A stretch of 10,314 nucleotides of DNA, taken from Nitrospiraceae bacterium. Lineage in GTDB: Bacteria > Nitrospirota > Nitrospiria > Nitrospirales > Nitrospiraceae. A program made the translations under genes and the position numbers. The stretch covers positions 1 through 10,314 of the forward strand of contig SXPO01000147.1 in assembly GCA_005793285.1 (NCBI GenBank), in the 5' to 3' direction. This document shows, piece after piece, positions 1 to 7,430 of this stretch (its first letter is position 1; every line of letters starts with the position of its first letter). The notes under the pieces are model-generated. The model did not search any database and was not told where the DNA came from. It worked only from the letters and a program-made list of their open reading frames with translations.

Positions 1-414
1 CGGATCGTCTTCACCAACGGCTGCTTCGACCTGATGCACGTCGGCCACGTTCGCTACCTCCAAGCAGCAAAAGCCCTCGGCCACCTGCTTGTGGTCGGCG
101 TGAACAGCGATGCCTCGGTGCGCGGGTTGGACAAAGGCACGGACCGTCCGATCGTGCCGGAGGCCCAGCGGACCGAAGTGCTGGCCGCCTTGGGCTGCGT
201 GGATTATGTCGTGCTGTTCGCGGAACCGGACCCCGAGCAATTGATCGCCGCCTTGCAGCCGGACGTCTTGCTCAAGGGCGGAGATTGGGCGATCGACAAA
301 ATCGTGGGCCGCGCGATCGTCGAAGCCCGCGGCGGCATCGTGACAACCATCCCGCTGGTGCCAGGCCTGTCCACTACGGCGCTTCTTCAACGTATTCGTT
401 CGACCACGACGTGA
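1..414 (+). CDS. rfaE2: ADP-heptose synthesis adenylyltransferase (RfaE2 / HldE C-terminal domain), 5'-truncated by window edge
   Basis: This enzyme transfers AMP from ATP to D-glycero-beta-D-manno-heptose 1-phosphate, giving ADP-heptose for the LPS inner core in the cytoplasm. The reading frame is open from base 1 and its first residues, [10 protein letters not shown], are the usual first strand of the nucleotidyltransferase fold. The HxGH signature follows as HVGH (bases 34-45). Further family marks are GVNSDASVR, the RPI segment, [13 protein letters not shown] and the terminal [12 protein letters not shown]. Visible length is 137 residues. A stand-alone RfaE2 would lack only about 20-25 residues here, but a bifunctional HldE with an upstream kinase domain cannot be excluded from this window. 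The stop TGA shares one base with the mfd start (TGATG), so the two are probably translationally coupled. An ATG at 34 exists, but starting there would remove the first strand, so it is not the true start. Confidence 0.93.
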   Translation, partial: RIVFTNGCFDLMHVGHVRYLQAAKALGHLLVVGVNSDASVRGLDKGTDRPIVPEAQRTEVLAALGCVDYVVLFAEPDPEQLIAALQPDVLLKGGDWAIDKIVGRAIVEARGGIVTTIPLVPGLSTTALLQRIRSTTT

Positions 415-3400
415 TGCTCTCCGACGGCGGCGCCGACTCTACAGCATGGCTCGTTCCGCTCCGCTCGGCATTGAGTCAAGACCGAGCCCGCGCCTGCCTC
501 ACAGGCTTGCACGGCTCAACGCCGGCCTGCGCCTTGACGCTGCTCGCCCAGACACAGAGGCACGCACCGGACCAATCTGGTCCATGGGTCGTTATCACCC
601 CCGACGACGCATCGGCTGAACGAATCTACAACGACTTGCAGTTTTTCCACGGCCTCATGGGTTTCCCGCTCAGCACCCTCGCCTTGTTCCCTGAATGGGA
701 AACGCTGCCCTACGAGGAAACGGCGCCGCATGTGGGATTGATCGCGCGCCGTATGACGACGTTGTATCGGCTGCTGACCAGCTCATCCCTGATACTGGTC
801 ACGTCGGTCGCTGCCGCCATGCATCGTTTGATTCCGCGTTCCACATTCGAAGAAGCGGTGCTTCGATTCAAAACCGGCGGCGCCTGTGAACGCGAACCGT
901 TCCTGGCCGGGCTCCTGCGTCTGGGCTACCGGCGTGTATCGGTTGTGGAGATCCCCGGCGAGTTCAGCGTTCGGGGCGGCATCGTCGACATTTTCTCAAC
1001 CGCCTATGCTGATCCACTCCGCCTCGAATTTCTCGGCGACCAAGTCGAATCGATCCGCCTGTTCGATCCCTCGACCCAAACCTCGATCGAAACATTACGC
1101 GATGGGGTGGTCTTGCCGGCACGAGAGTTTCTTCGCCCCATGGACGCTCCGGACAGGCTTGCGCCGATCGCGCCGGACGCCGAATGGCGCAGCCCCGATC
1201 TCTATGCACACATGGACATGCTGTTCGACTACCTGCCTGCCCCTCCCTGCCTCGCTCTCGATCAGCCGGAGGCGTTGAAGAAGGCCTGCAAGACCGCCTG
1301 GGAGAAGATCGACGACGGGTATCTCCGCCATGTCGACCGTGACGCTGCACAGCCTTATCCGACACCGGAACGGCTCTTTCTACAGTGGGAAGATTTAGAA
1401 CGGGCCTTTGCGCCCTGGCCGACACTGGCCCTGGAACCGCTGGCGGCACCGGACTCTTCCTGGACCCCGCTGTTGTCCTTTGCCGGGCAGACACCGGCCA
1501 GTATTGGACTCGGTGTGAGAGGCACGCCTTTCACACAGACCCTCAGCCTCTTGGAACACCTCAGGGACGAGTATCGGGTCACCGTGGTAGCCCGAAGCCG
1601 CGGGCAGGTCGATCGGCTGCTGGCCCTCCTGCGAGAGCATGATCTGCCGGCCGATGAATGGACCGCATCGGTCTGGCCTCGACGAAGTGCGGGCAAACTT
1701 CCTTTCTATGTCGTGCACGGCGATCTGTCGGCAGGATTCCTTTCAAGCGATCTTCGCCTTGCCCTGCTGACCGAAGAAGAACTGTTTGCCAAAGGCGCGC
1801 GGCACAAACCGCAGCCGAAAACGAAAACGGCCACGTTCCTGTCCTCATTGGAAGACCTGAACGTCGGCGATTATGTGGTCCACGTCCAGCACGGCATCGC
1901 CAAATATCGGGGGCTCAAGCGCCTCGCCGTTCAGGATTTCGAGAGCGACTATTTGATTTTGGAGTTTGCCGGCGGAGATACGCTCTATGTCCCGCTCGAT
2001 CGTTTGCACCAAGTCCAGCGCTATAGCGGAGCCGACAGCCACGTTCCCCGGCTTGATCGCCTCGGCGGCACCAGTTGGGCCAAAACCACGGCGCGGGTGA
2101 AAAAGGATGTCGAAGAGATGGCGCATGAGCTGGTCGATCTCTATGCCAACCGCGAGCTGGTGAAGCGGAACGCCTATGGAGCCTCCAGCACGCTGTACCA
2201 CGAGTTCGAGGCAGCCTTCGAATATGAAGAAACACCGGACCAGCTCAACGCCATCCGCGACATCGTCCGCGACCTGGAATCGACGAAGCCGATGGACCGG
2301 TTGGTCGGCGGCGACGTCGGGTCCGGCAAGACGGAGGTGGCGATGCGCGCCGCCTTCACAGCGGTGGAGCATGGCCGCCAGGTCGCGGTCCTGGGGCCCA
2401 CCACCCTGCTGGCCCACCAGCATTATGACAACTTCGCGGAACGATTCGCTCCCTTTCCGGCCCGCGTGGCGCTGCTCTCGCGATTCCAATCGCCCAAGGA
2501 CAGCAAAGCGGCGCTCAAAGATGTTGCAGCCGGCCTCATCGATGTCATGATCGGCACCCACCGCCTACTCCAGAAAGACGTCACATTCCGCGATCTCGGC
2601 CTCGTTATTATCGACGAGGAGCAGTGGTTCGGCGTGAAACACAAGGAACGGCTCAAACAGCTTCGCACCCAGGTCGACGTACTCACCTTGACTGCCACGC
2701 CTATCCCGCGCACGCTGCAGATGGCCATGTCGAGCGTCCGCGACCTCTCCATCATCGATACCCCGCCGGCCGGCCGGCTGGCGATCAAAACGGACGTCAT
2801 CCGCTCCAGCGACAAAGCCGTGCGGGATGCGATTCTGCGCGAGCTGGGCCGTGGCGGGCAAGTCTACTTTGTGCACAACCGCGTCGAAACCATGGAGGGA
2901 ATCGGCGCATGGCTTCACCGGTTGGTCCCGGAAGCCCGCATGGTGATGGCGCACGGCCAAATGGACGCCAAACCGCTGGAAGCCGTCATGTTGAAATTCG
3001 TGAAGCGCGAGGCGGACGTCTTGATTGCCTCGGCGATCATTCAGTCCGGCCTCGATGTCCCGAACGCCAATACGATCATCGTGAACCGGGCCGAGATGTT
3101 CGGCCTCGCGCAGCTGTACCAACTGCGCGGGCGCGTCGGGCGCGGAGGCGAACAGGCCTTCGCCTACTTTCTGATCCCCGACGAAGGCACGCTCACGGGC
3201 GATGCGCAGAAACGGCTGATTGCGATTCAACAATTCACCGAACTGGGATCGGGGTTTCGCATCGCGGCTGCCGACCTCGAAATCAGGGGGGCCGGAAACC
3301 TCTTGGGCAAACAGCAATCCGGCCACATCGCCGCGATCGGCCTGGACCTCTACATGCAAATGGTCGAACAGGCGGTCCAGCGCCTCAAGGGCCTGGTTGT

Positions 3401-3887
3401 CGAGGACGAGCCGGACCCGACACTGCAACTGCCGGTATCCGCCTTCATCCCCGAAGGCTATGTGACCGACCCACATCAACGACTATCGCTCTACAAACGG
3501 CTGACCGCCTGCAACCAAGTCGGCGAACTGGCCTTGCTACACGGAGAAATCCAAGATCGCTACGGACATCCGACGGAACCGGTCGAACGGCTGCTGGAGG
3601 TCATGCAGCTCCGCATTCATGCCAAACGACTGCGTCTCCTGTCGATCGAGGTGCATCACACGTCGGTGACCCTGTCGTTCAGTCCCAAAGCCGTGGTGTC
3701 CGACAAGTCTGTCAACCAGTTGATGGATCGCCTCAAGAAGCGCTTGCGCTTCCTAAGCCCCCTCTCCTTTGAGATCCAACTTCCAAGCGAAAGCTGGCCG
3801 GCAATATTCTCGGAACTCAACACAACCTTGCAAAGCCTCAGCCTCTGTGATACCAACACAGCCGGAAAGGATGCCTCTGGCTTGTGA
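414..3887 (+). CDS. mfd: Transcription-repair coupling factor Mfd
   Basis: Mfd is a cytoplasmic ATP-driven DNA translocase that pushes stalled RNA polymerase off DNA and recruits UvrA for nucleotide-excision repair. The 1157-residue product matches the usual length (about 1150). In order it shows: a UvrB-like N-terminal module (FPEWETLPYEE near residue 92; PGEFSVRGGIVDIF near 181); the CarD-like RNA-polymerase-interacting domain starting near 480 (NVGDYVVHVQHGIAKYRG); RecG-type helicase motifs, with Walker A GDVGSGKT at 633-640, motif II DEEQ at 734-737, motif III TATPIPRT, and motif VI QLRGRVGRG at 903-911; and the C-terminal TRCF domain (LPVSAFIPEGYV onward). The ATG at 414 was chosen because it overlaps the rfaE2 stop and precedes the conserved N-terminus. 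The frame is open further upstream, but only inside rfaE2. No clear Shine-Dalgarno lies before it, which fits coupling. Oddity: motif II reads DEEQWFGV, with Trp where Arg is usual. The stop overlaps the next start. Confidence 0.97.
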   Translation: MLSDGGADSTAWLVPLRSALSQDRARACLTGLHGSTPACALTLLAQTQRHAPDQSGPWVVITPDDASAERIYNDLQFFHGLMGFPLSTLALFPEWETLPYEETAPHVGLIARRMTTLYRLLTSSSLILVTSVAAAMHRLIPRSTFEEAVLRFKTGGACEREPFLAGLLRLGYRRVSVVEIPGEFSVRGGIVDIFSTAYADPLRLEFLGDQVESIRLFDPSTQTSIETLRDGVVLPAREFLRPMDAPDRLAPIAPDAEWRSPDLYAHMDMLFDYLPAPPCLALDQPEALKKACKTAWEKIDDGYLRHVDRDAAQPYPTPERLFLQWEDLERAFAPWPTLALEPLAAPDSSWTPLLSFAGQTPASIGLGVRGTPFTQTLSLLEHLRDEYRVTVVARSRGQVDRLLALLREHDLPADEWTASVWPRRSAGKLPFYVVHGDLSAGFLSSDLRLALLTEEELFAKGARHKPQPKTKTATFLSSLEDLNVGDYVVHVQHGIAKYRGLKRLAVQDFESDYLILEFAGGDTLYVPLDRLHQVQRYSGADSHVPRLDRLGGTSWAKTTARVKKDVEEMAHELVDLYANRELVKRNAYGASSTLYHEFEAAFEYEETPDQLNAIRDIVRDLESTKPMDRLVGGDVGSGKTEVAMRAAFTAVEHGRQVAVLGPTTLLAHQHYDNFAERFAPFPARVALLSRFQSPKDSKAALKDVAAGLIDVMIGTHRLLQKDVTFRDLGLVIIDEEQWFGVKHKERLKQLRTQVDVLTLTATPIPRTLQMAMSSVRDLSIIDTPPAGRLAIKTDVIRSSDKAVRDAILRELGRGGQVYFVHNRVETMEGIGAWLHRLVPEARMVMAHGQMDAKPLEAVMLKFVKREADVLIASAIIQSGLDVPNANTIIVNRAEMFGLAQLYQLRGRVGRGGEQAFAYFLIPDEGTLTGDAQKRLIAIQQFTELGSGFRIAAADLEIRGAGNLLGKQQSGHIAAIGLDLYMQMVEQAVQRLKGLVVEDEPDPTLQLPVSAFIPEGYVTDPHQRLSLYKRLTACNQVGELALLHGEIQDRYGHPTEPVERLLEVMQLRIHAKRLRLLSIEVHHTSVTLSFSPKAVVSDKSVNQLMDRLKKRLRFLSPLSFEIQLPSESWPAIFSELNTTLQSLSLCDTNTAGKDASGL

Positions 3888-4810
3888 TCGGAACCTGCAC
3901 CCTACGCCCCATGATGTCGCTCTACGTCCGTTGCGCCGGCTATACCCCCCTCCGTCTCTCTCTCTTTCTTGCTGGCCTACTGGTCGGATCGGGAGCCCTA
4001 CTGTCCGGCTGCGCGCCTCCGCAGGAGGAACCGATCGTGGCGCTGGTCAATGGACGGGCCATTACGCAAACCGAGTTTGATATCCATTGGCGCGAGCTCT
4101 CGGAAGCCACCCGCATCCGCTACACGAAGGACGGGGGCAAACGGCGATTCCTGGACGAACTCATCACCCGTGAGCTGCTGATGCAGGAAGCCCGCCGTCG
4201 AGGGCTCGATCAAAACGACGCGATCCGCGACAAAGCCCAACGGTACAAAGAGCAATTGATTCTCGATGAACTGTTGAAGGACAAACTTCAGTCCAAGGTG
4301 GAAATCACAAAAGACGAACTCGATGCGTATTACGAGGCTCATTCGCGCGAACTGTTGGACCCCTTGAAGATCCAGGTCTCTCTGATGCTGCTGCCGAATT
4401 TTCCGGCTGCAAAAGATCTTGAAACGCAGGTGAATCACGGAGGAAACTTCGCCGTTTTCGCCAAGCGCTATTCGATCCACGAACAATCAAAAGCCCAGGG
4501 CGGCGATCTTGGCCCTTACCGTAAAGGCCTGGTCATCCCCGAAGTCGATGACGTCATCCAAACCCTCAAACCAGGGCTGATCAGCGCTCCGATCAAAACT
4601 GAGAGCGGCTATTATCTGGTCATGATCACCCCCCTCGACACAGAAATCATCCAGGCCGACTTGGCCACCCAAGAACGGCTTCGCCAAGAACTTCTGGCCG
4701 ACAAGCGCCGCAAGCGCTTCGAGGAAGTGATCGCCGATATCCGGACGAATGCCACGATTCGACTCGCCGACGCCTCCCGTCACATTACCGACGATGCGGG
4801 TAAGCCATAG
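3884..4810 (+). CDS. Lipoprotein of the SurA/PpiC (parvulin-type peptidyl-prolyl isomerase) family
   Basis: The product is a probable membrane-anchored folding factor for exported proteins, 308 residues from GTG. The GTG overlaps the mfd stop by 4 bases (GTGA), which favours it; ATGs at 3911 or 3914 are alternatives and would shorten the signal peptide. A hydrophobic stretch (residues 23-39) leads to the lipobox LSGC (40-43). Residue +2 after the lipid Cys is Ala, not Asp, so by E. coli sorting rules it would go to the outer membrane. A SurA-type N-terminal helical region follows (VALVNGRAITQTEFD, then a charged helix-rich stretch to about 160), then a parvulin domain (about 163-249) with FAVFAKRYS, GGDLGPYRKG and IPEVDD. 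The two histidines normal in active parvulins are missing: Leu167 sits at the HIL position and the last motif is GYY (242-244) instead of GYH/GFH. A pure chaperone role is therefore inferred. It lies directly ahead of a second SurA-like gene. Confidence 0.85.
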   Translation: MIGTCTLRPMMSLYVRCAGYTPLRLSLFLAGLLVGSGALLSGCAPPQEEPIVALVNGRAITQTEFDIHWRELSEATRIRYTKDGGKRRFLDELITRELLMQEARRRGLDQNDAIRDKAQRYKEQLILDELLKDKLQSKVEITKDELDAYYEAHSRELLDPLKIQVSLMLLPNFPAAKDLETQVNHGGNFAVFAKRYSIHEQSKAQGGDLGPYRKGLVIPEVDDVIQTLKPGLISAPIKTESGYYLVMITPLDTEIIQADLATQERLRQELLADKRRKRFEEVIADIRTNATIRLADASRHITDDAGKP

Positions 4811-4883
4811 CCCTTTCACTCTCCCCAAGTCCAACTCATTTCATGTAGAATCGGCTGGTTGCCGGTTCTCAATCCTTTGTAAC

Positions 4884-4889
4884 AAGGAG
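4884..4889 (+). promoter_or_regulatory. Shine-Dalgarno AAGGAG of the surA-like gene
   Basis: AAGGAG lies 9 bases before the GTG at 4899 and is the only strong site in this gap. It decides the start: GTG 4899, not the in-frame ATG at 4929 or the longer open frame reaching back into the previous gene. Confidence 0.8.
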
Positions 4890-4898
4890 CGCGCACTC

Positions 4899-5855
4899 GT
4901 GTCGTCCGTTTCTCGCAGACAATATCCGATGGCACTGTTCACGGTTCTGTCGGTATCGATCGGCTTCCTGGCGCTGACAGCGACCTTCGCATCGGCGCAT
5001 CTCGAAGATCGCATCGTCGCCGTGGTGAATTCCGACCTGATCATGCTGTCGGACGTCAAGCGCGAGTTGGCGTCGCAACAGGAACGCATCAAACAACAAC
5101 ACCAGGGCGACGATCTCGCGCAACGACTGAAACTAGCGGAATCCATGGCGATCACAAAGATGATCGAGCGGAAGTTGCAACTGCAAGAGGCCAAAACGCG
5201 GAAGATCGAAGTGTCTGATCAGGAAGTGAAGGTCGCATTCGAGCAAATGAAACAGCAGGGAGGAGCCATCGATCCGTCAAACCCCCAGAACGCGCGAACC
5301 GTCCGGGATCAACTGCTGCTCTTGAAAGTGGTGGACCGAGAAGTGCGCGGGAACGTCATGGTCGGGGAATCAGAAATGAAGCGCTATTATCAAGGGCATC
5401 GCGACCGTTTCGCCCTTCCGGAAGAATACACGTTGAGCCAAATCCTCGTACAGTCTCGTTCACGCGATGGCGCAGCCGATGCGCTCACCAAGATACGCAA
5501 GGCGATGGATGAATTGAAGCGCGGCGAGAAGTTCGAGGATGTCGCATTGCAATATTCAGACGGACCACTTGCGCTGCAAGGCGGGAGGGTCGGACTCGTG
5601 CGTCGTGGCGAGCTCTTGCCGCCAATCGAACGGGCGCTCGCGCCTCTTGTTCCAGGCGGTATCTCCGACATCGTCGAGAGCACCGATGGGTTTCACATCT
5701 TTCGAGTGGAGGACAAGAAACCCAAGCAGTACCGCCCATTTCAGGAAGTGCAATATGAAATCCAAGGACTGGTCTTCGAGCAGAAAACTGAAGATGGGTT
5801 TCAATCCTGGCTGGCCGACCTGAAGAACAAGGCCTACATCGAAATCAAATTTTAG
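4899..5855 (+). CDS. SurA-like periplasmic chaperone / peptidyl-prolyl cis-trans isomerase
   Basis: This is a periplasmic folding factor for outer membrane proteins, 318 residues with one parvulin domain (E. coli SurA has two, about 430). A signal peptide is clear: SRRQ, a hydrophobic core (11-30), and cleavage probably after A33 in ASA|HLED. The SurA N-terminal module begins at DRIVAVVNSDLIMLSDV, followed by long charged helices (IERKLQLQEAKTRKIEVSD). The parvulin domain (about 175-272) has YTLSQILVQ, FEDVALQYSDG, the GG then VGLVRRGELLPPIE segment, and GFHIFRVED. The late His is kept (H266); the first is Gln181, a substitution I recall as frequent in SurA proteins. A short helical tail (FQSWLADLKNKAYIEIKF) closes it, as in SurA. 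The start is set by AAGGAG at 4884. It probably belongs to the rfaE2-mfd-lipoprotein transcription unit. Its end overlaps engB on the other strand by 11 bases. Confidence 0.88.
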   Translation: MSSVSRRQYPMALFTVLSVSIGFLALTATFASAHLEDRIVAVVNSDLIMLSDVKRELASQQERIKQQHQGDDLAQRLKLAESMAITKMIERKLQLQEAKTRKIEVSDQEVKVAFEQMKQQGGAIDPSNPQNARTVRDQLLLLKVVDREVRGNVMVGESEMKRYYQGHRDRFALPEEYTLSQILVQSRSRDGAADALTKIRKAMDELKRGEKFEDVALQYSDGPLALQGGRVGLVRRGELLPPIERALAPLVPGGISDIVESTDGFHIFRVEDKKPKQYRPFQEVQYEIQGLVFEQKTEDGFQSWLADLKNKAYIEIKF

Positions 5856-6447
5856 CCAGATCTCGCAGCGCTCCCCACACCCGCTCCCGCCCATCCCCGG
5901 TCACAGCCGAATAGGGAATCAGCATCTCCCCTTCGATTAATCCCAAATCCAGGTGGGTTTGACGAAGGGTACGCACCCGTTCACTAGGCTTGAGCTTGTC
6001 GGCCTTAGTGGCAACGACGAGTGGATTGTGCCCGATGGAACGGAGCCAGGCGAGGGTTTGGCGATCTTGATCGGTTACCACGCGGCTTTCAACCAGCAGC
6101 ACAACACCGAGCAACGGAGATCGATCGGTCAGATAGGCTTCCAGCAACGGCGCCCACTCGGCACGGATCGACCGGGAGACCTTAGCAAATCCATATCCCG
6201 GCAGGTCCACCAGATAGAATTGCGCCAAATTCTGGTCGGATGTCGACACCCGAAACAGATTCACCGCCCTTGTTTTCCCTGGTGTCCGGCTGACCTTCGC
6301 CAGATCCCGCCGATTCAGCAGTGAGTTGATCAAAGAAGATTTGCCCACATTGGAACGTCCGACCACGGCAATCTCACGCAAGTCGCCGGGAGGAAATTGT
6401 TCTGGATCAACACAGCTTCTGATAAACTCAGCCGTAACGATTTTCAT
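5845..6447 (-). CDS. engB: Ribosome biogenesis GTP-binding protein EngB (YsxC/YihA)
   Basis: EngB is a small TrmE-Era-EngA-EngB-type GTPase needed for late assembly of the 50S ribosomal subunit in the cytoplasm. The 200-residue product has the family's normal length. All G motifs are visible: G1 GRSNVGKSS (30-38), the G2 region SRTPGKTRAVNLF with its Thr (53-65), G3 DLPGYGFA (81-88), G4 TKAD (147-150) and G5 YSAVTGDG (179-186). The family signature KVSRSIRAEW follows G3. The ATG at 6447 is preceded by AGGA about 5 bases upstream on the minus strand. The gene is divergent from mtgA across 91 bases (6448-6538) that must hold both upstream signals; I see no strong -35/-10 pair there in either direction. 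Its stop lies inside the surA-like gene, so no dedicated terminator separates the two. Confidence 0.96.
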   Translation of the reverse strand: MKIVTAEFIRSCVDPEQFPPGDLREIAVVGRSNVGKSSLINSLLNRRDLAKVSRTPGKTRAVNLFRVSTSDQNLAQFYLVDLPGYGFAKVSRSIRAEWAPLLEAYLTDRSPLLGVVLLVESRVVTDQDRQTLAWLRSIGHNPLVVATKADKLKPSERVRTLRQTHLDLGLIEGEMLIPYSAVTGDGRERVWGALRDLAKI

Positions 6448-6538
6448 GCCATTCCTAGACGGACGCGTGGAATTCAGGACAGCAGATTGGTGCTTCGCCC
6501 TTATCTCACGCTGTTACACATACGCATCCCGCACACTG

Positions 6539-7273
6539 ATGTCAACCAAACGCCGGATAATCATTCGCCTGCTCCTCTGGAGTATCCTGATTGTGGGACT
6601 TCCGCTCGGCATATTGGCGCTGACCTGGCTGGCCACCTTGCCCGATGTGGGAGCACTCGCCCGGCACAACCCGACATCGACTGCTCTCATGGATCGCCGG
6701 GCGGAGAAAGCGGCTCAAGAGAAACGCTCCGTCCTGAAGCAATGGTCCTGGGCGCCCTTGTCACGGATCTCCTCACACCTGCAACGAGCTGTGATTGCGG
6801 CAGAAGATGCCTCGTTCTTCACCCATGAAGGGTTCGATTGGGAAGGCATTCGAGAGGCCGCGCTCCATAATTTTGAAGCGGGGGAAATGAAACGAGGTGG
6901 AAGTACGATTACGCAGCAACTAGCCAAAAACTTGTACTTGTCTTCGGAACGCTCGCTGATCAGAAAAACTCACGAGGCCTTGATCACGCGAGCACTCGAG
7001 CACCACCTGACCAAAGAGCGCATCCTCGAACTGTATCTGAATGTAGCCGAGTGGGGACGCGGGGTTTATGGCGCAGAAGCCGCCGCCCGCCACCATTTCG
7101 GCAAATCCGCCGCTGAGCTGACCCTGGACGAAGCGGCCTGGCTCGCCGCCATGCTGCCGTCGCCACAACGATACGACCCCCTCCGAAAAACCGTGGCGCT
7201 GGCAAAGCGGCACCAGCGCATCCTTCGATGGGTCCACAACGTGTCGCCTGCCGCGCGCATACGCGAGCCATGA
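6539..7273 (+). CDS. mtgA: Monofunctional biosynthetic peptidoglycan glycosyltransferase (GT51)
   Basis: MtgA polymerises lipid II into glycan strands at the outer face of the inner membrane, without a transpeptidase domain. Length is 244 residues, close to E. coli MtgA (242). One N-terminal membrane helix is visible (about 7-30, after the positive STKRR). The GT51 motifs follow in order: AAEDASFFTHEGFD with catalytic Glu89; KRGGSTITQQLAKNLYL (118-134); RKTHEA with the second catalytic-site Glu146; then ELYLNVAEWGRGVYGAEAAA, DEAAWLAAMLPSP and QRYDP. The ATG at 6539 was chosen because it gives a normal cytoplasmic tail before the helix. It has no obvious Shine-Dalgarno. The frame is open farther upstream (an ATG at 6446 would overlap the engB start) but that added sequence is not family-like. 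The gene converges on a degraded VOC-family fragment whose homology ends at this gene's stop codon, so the last dozen residues may have been set by a rearrangement. Confidence 0.93.
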   Translation: MSTKRRIIIRLLLWSILIVGLPLGILALTWLATLPDVGALARHNPTSTALMDRRAEKAAQEKRSVLKQWSWAPLSRISSHLQRAVIAAEDASFFTHEGFDWEGIREAALHNFEAGEMKRGGSTITQQLAKNLYLSSERSLIRKTHEALITRALEHHLTKERILELYLNVAEWGRGVYGAEAAARHHFGKSAAELTLDEAAWLAAMLPSPQRYDPLRKTVALAKRHQRILRWVHNVSPAARIREP

Positions 7274-7380
7274 TTCACGGCCCAGCGTATAACCGAAATC
7301 TTCCATATAAAACTGCTTTGTGGCTTCGATAGTCGTTACCGGGAAAGCCAGGTGAAACAGGTTGCCTCGACGGCGGTCAT
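7271..7380 (-). pseudogene. N-terminal remnant of a VOC-superfamily (glyoxalase/extradiol dioxygenase-like) gene
   Basis: Read on the minus strand, bases 7366 down to 7271 encode GNLFHLAFPV, TTIEATKQFY, MEDFGYTLGRES. This matches the opening beta-alpha-beta unit of small VOC proteins of the COG3565 kind (typically HLAFPV, then an ATRxFY helix, then LGCxxGRxS). An ATG at 7380 begins MTAVE in the next frame, and one missing base near 7366 would join it exactly to GNLFHLAFPV. A single-base deletion after the start therefore seems likely. The match stops after GRES, and the core of the domain, including the expected GHQ metal-ligand segment, is absent. The last matching codon lies on top of the mtgA stop. 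About 110 bases remain of a gene that should be near 400. I recognise the family from its pattern; no search was run. It is not expected to make a working protein. Confidence 0.72.
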
Positions 7381-7430
7381 CGGACGGCGGCCGGCGCCTC
7401 CATGAACAAGCAGGATAGGATTCGCCGGTT

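Noticed and set aside
2565..3479. A 304-codon antisense frame and a 382-codon plus-strand frame (2624-3772) inside mfd
   Set aside because: Both overlap the helicase and TRCF domains of mfd, where the coding frame is certain. Their products show no recognisable motifs and no ribosome site.
4846..4851. TAGAAT as a -10 box for the surA-like gene
   Set aside because: A fair -10 match in the 88-base gap, but no -35 at 16-18 bases and no TGn extension; too weak to annotate as a promoter.
6446..6538. N-terminal extension of mtgA from an in-frame ATG at 6446
   Set aside because: It would overlap the engB start and add about 31 residues unlike any GT51 leader; the ATG at 6539 gives the family's normal length.
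7383..7400. GC-rich inverted repeat (GGCG/CGCC) between mtgA and the hypothetical gene as a terminator
   Set aside because: The stem is only about 4 pairs and no T-run follows on either strand.
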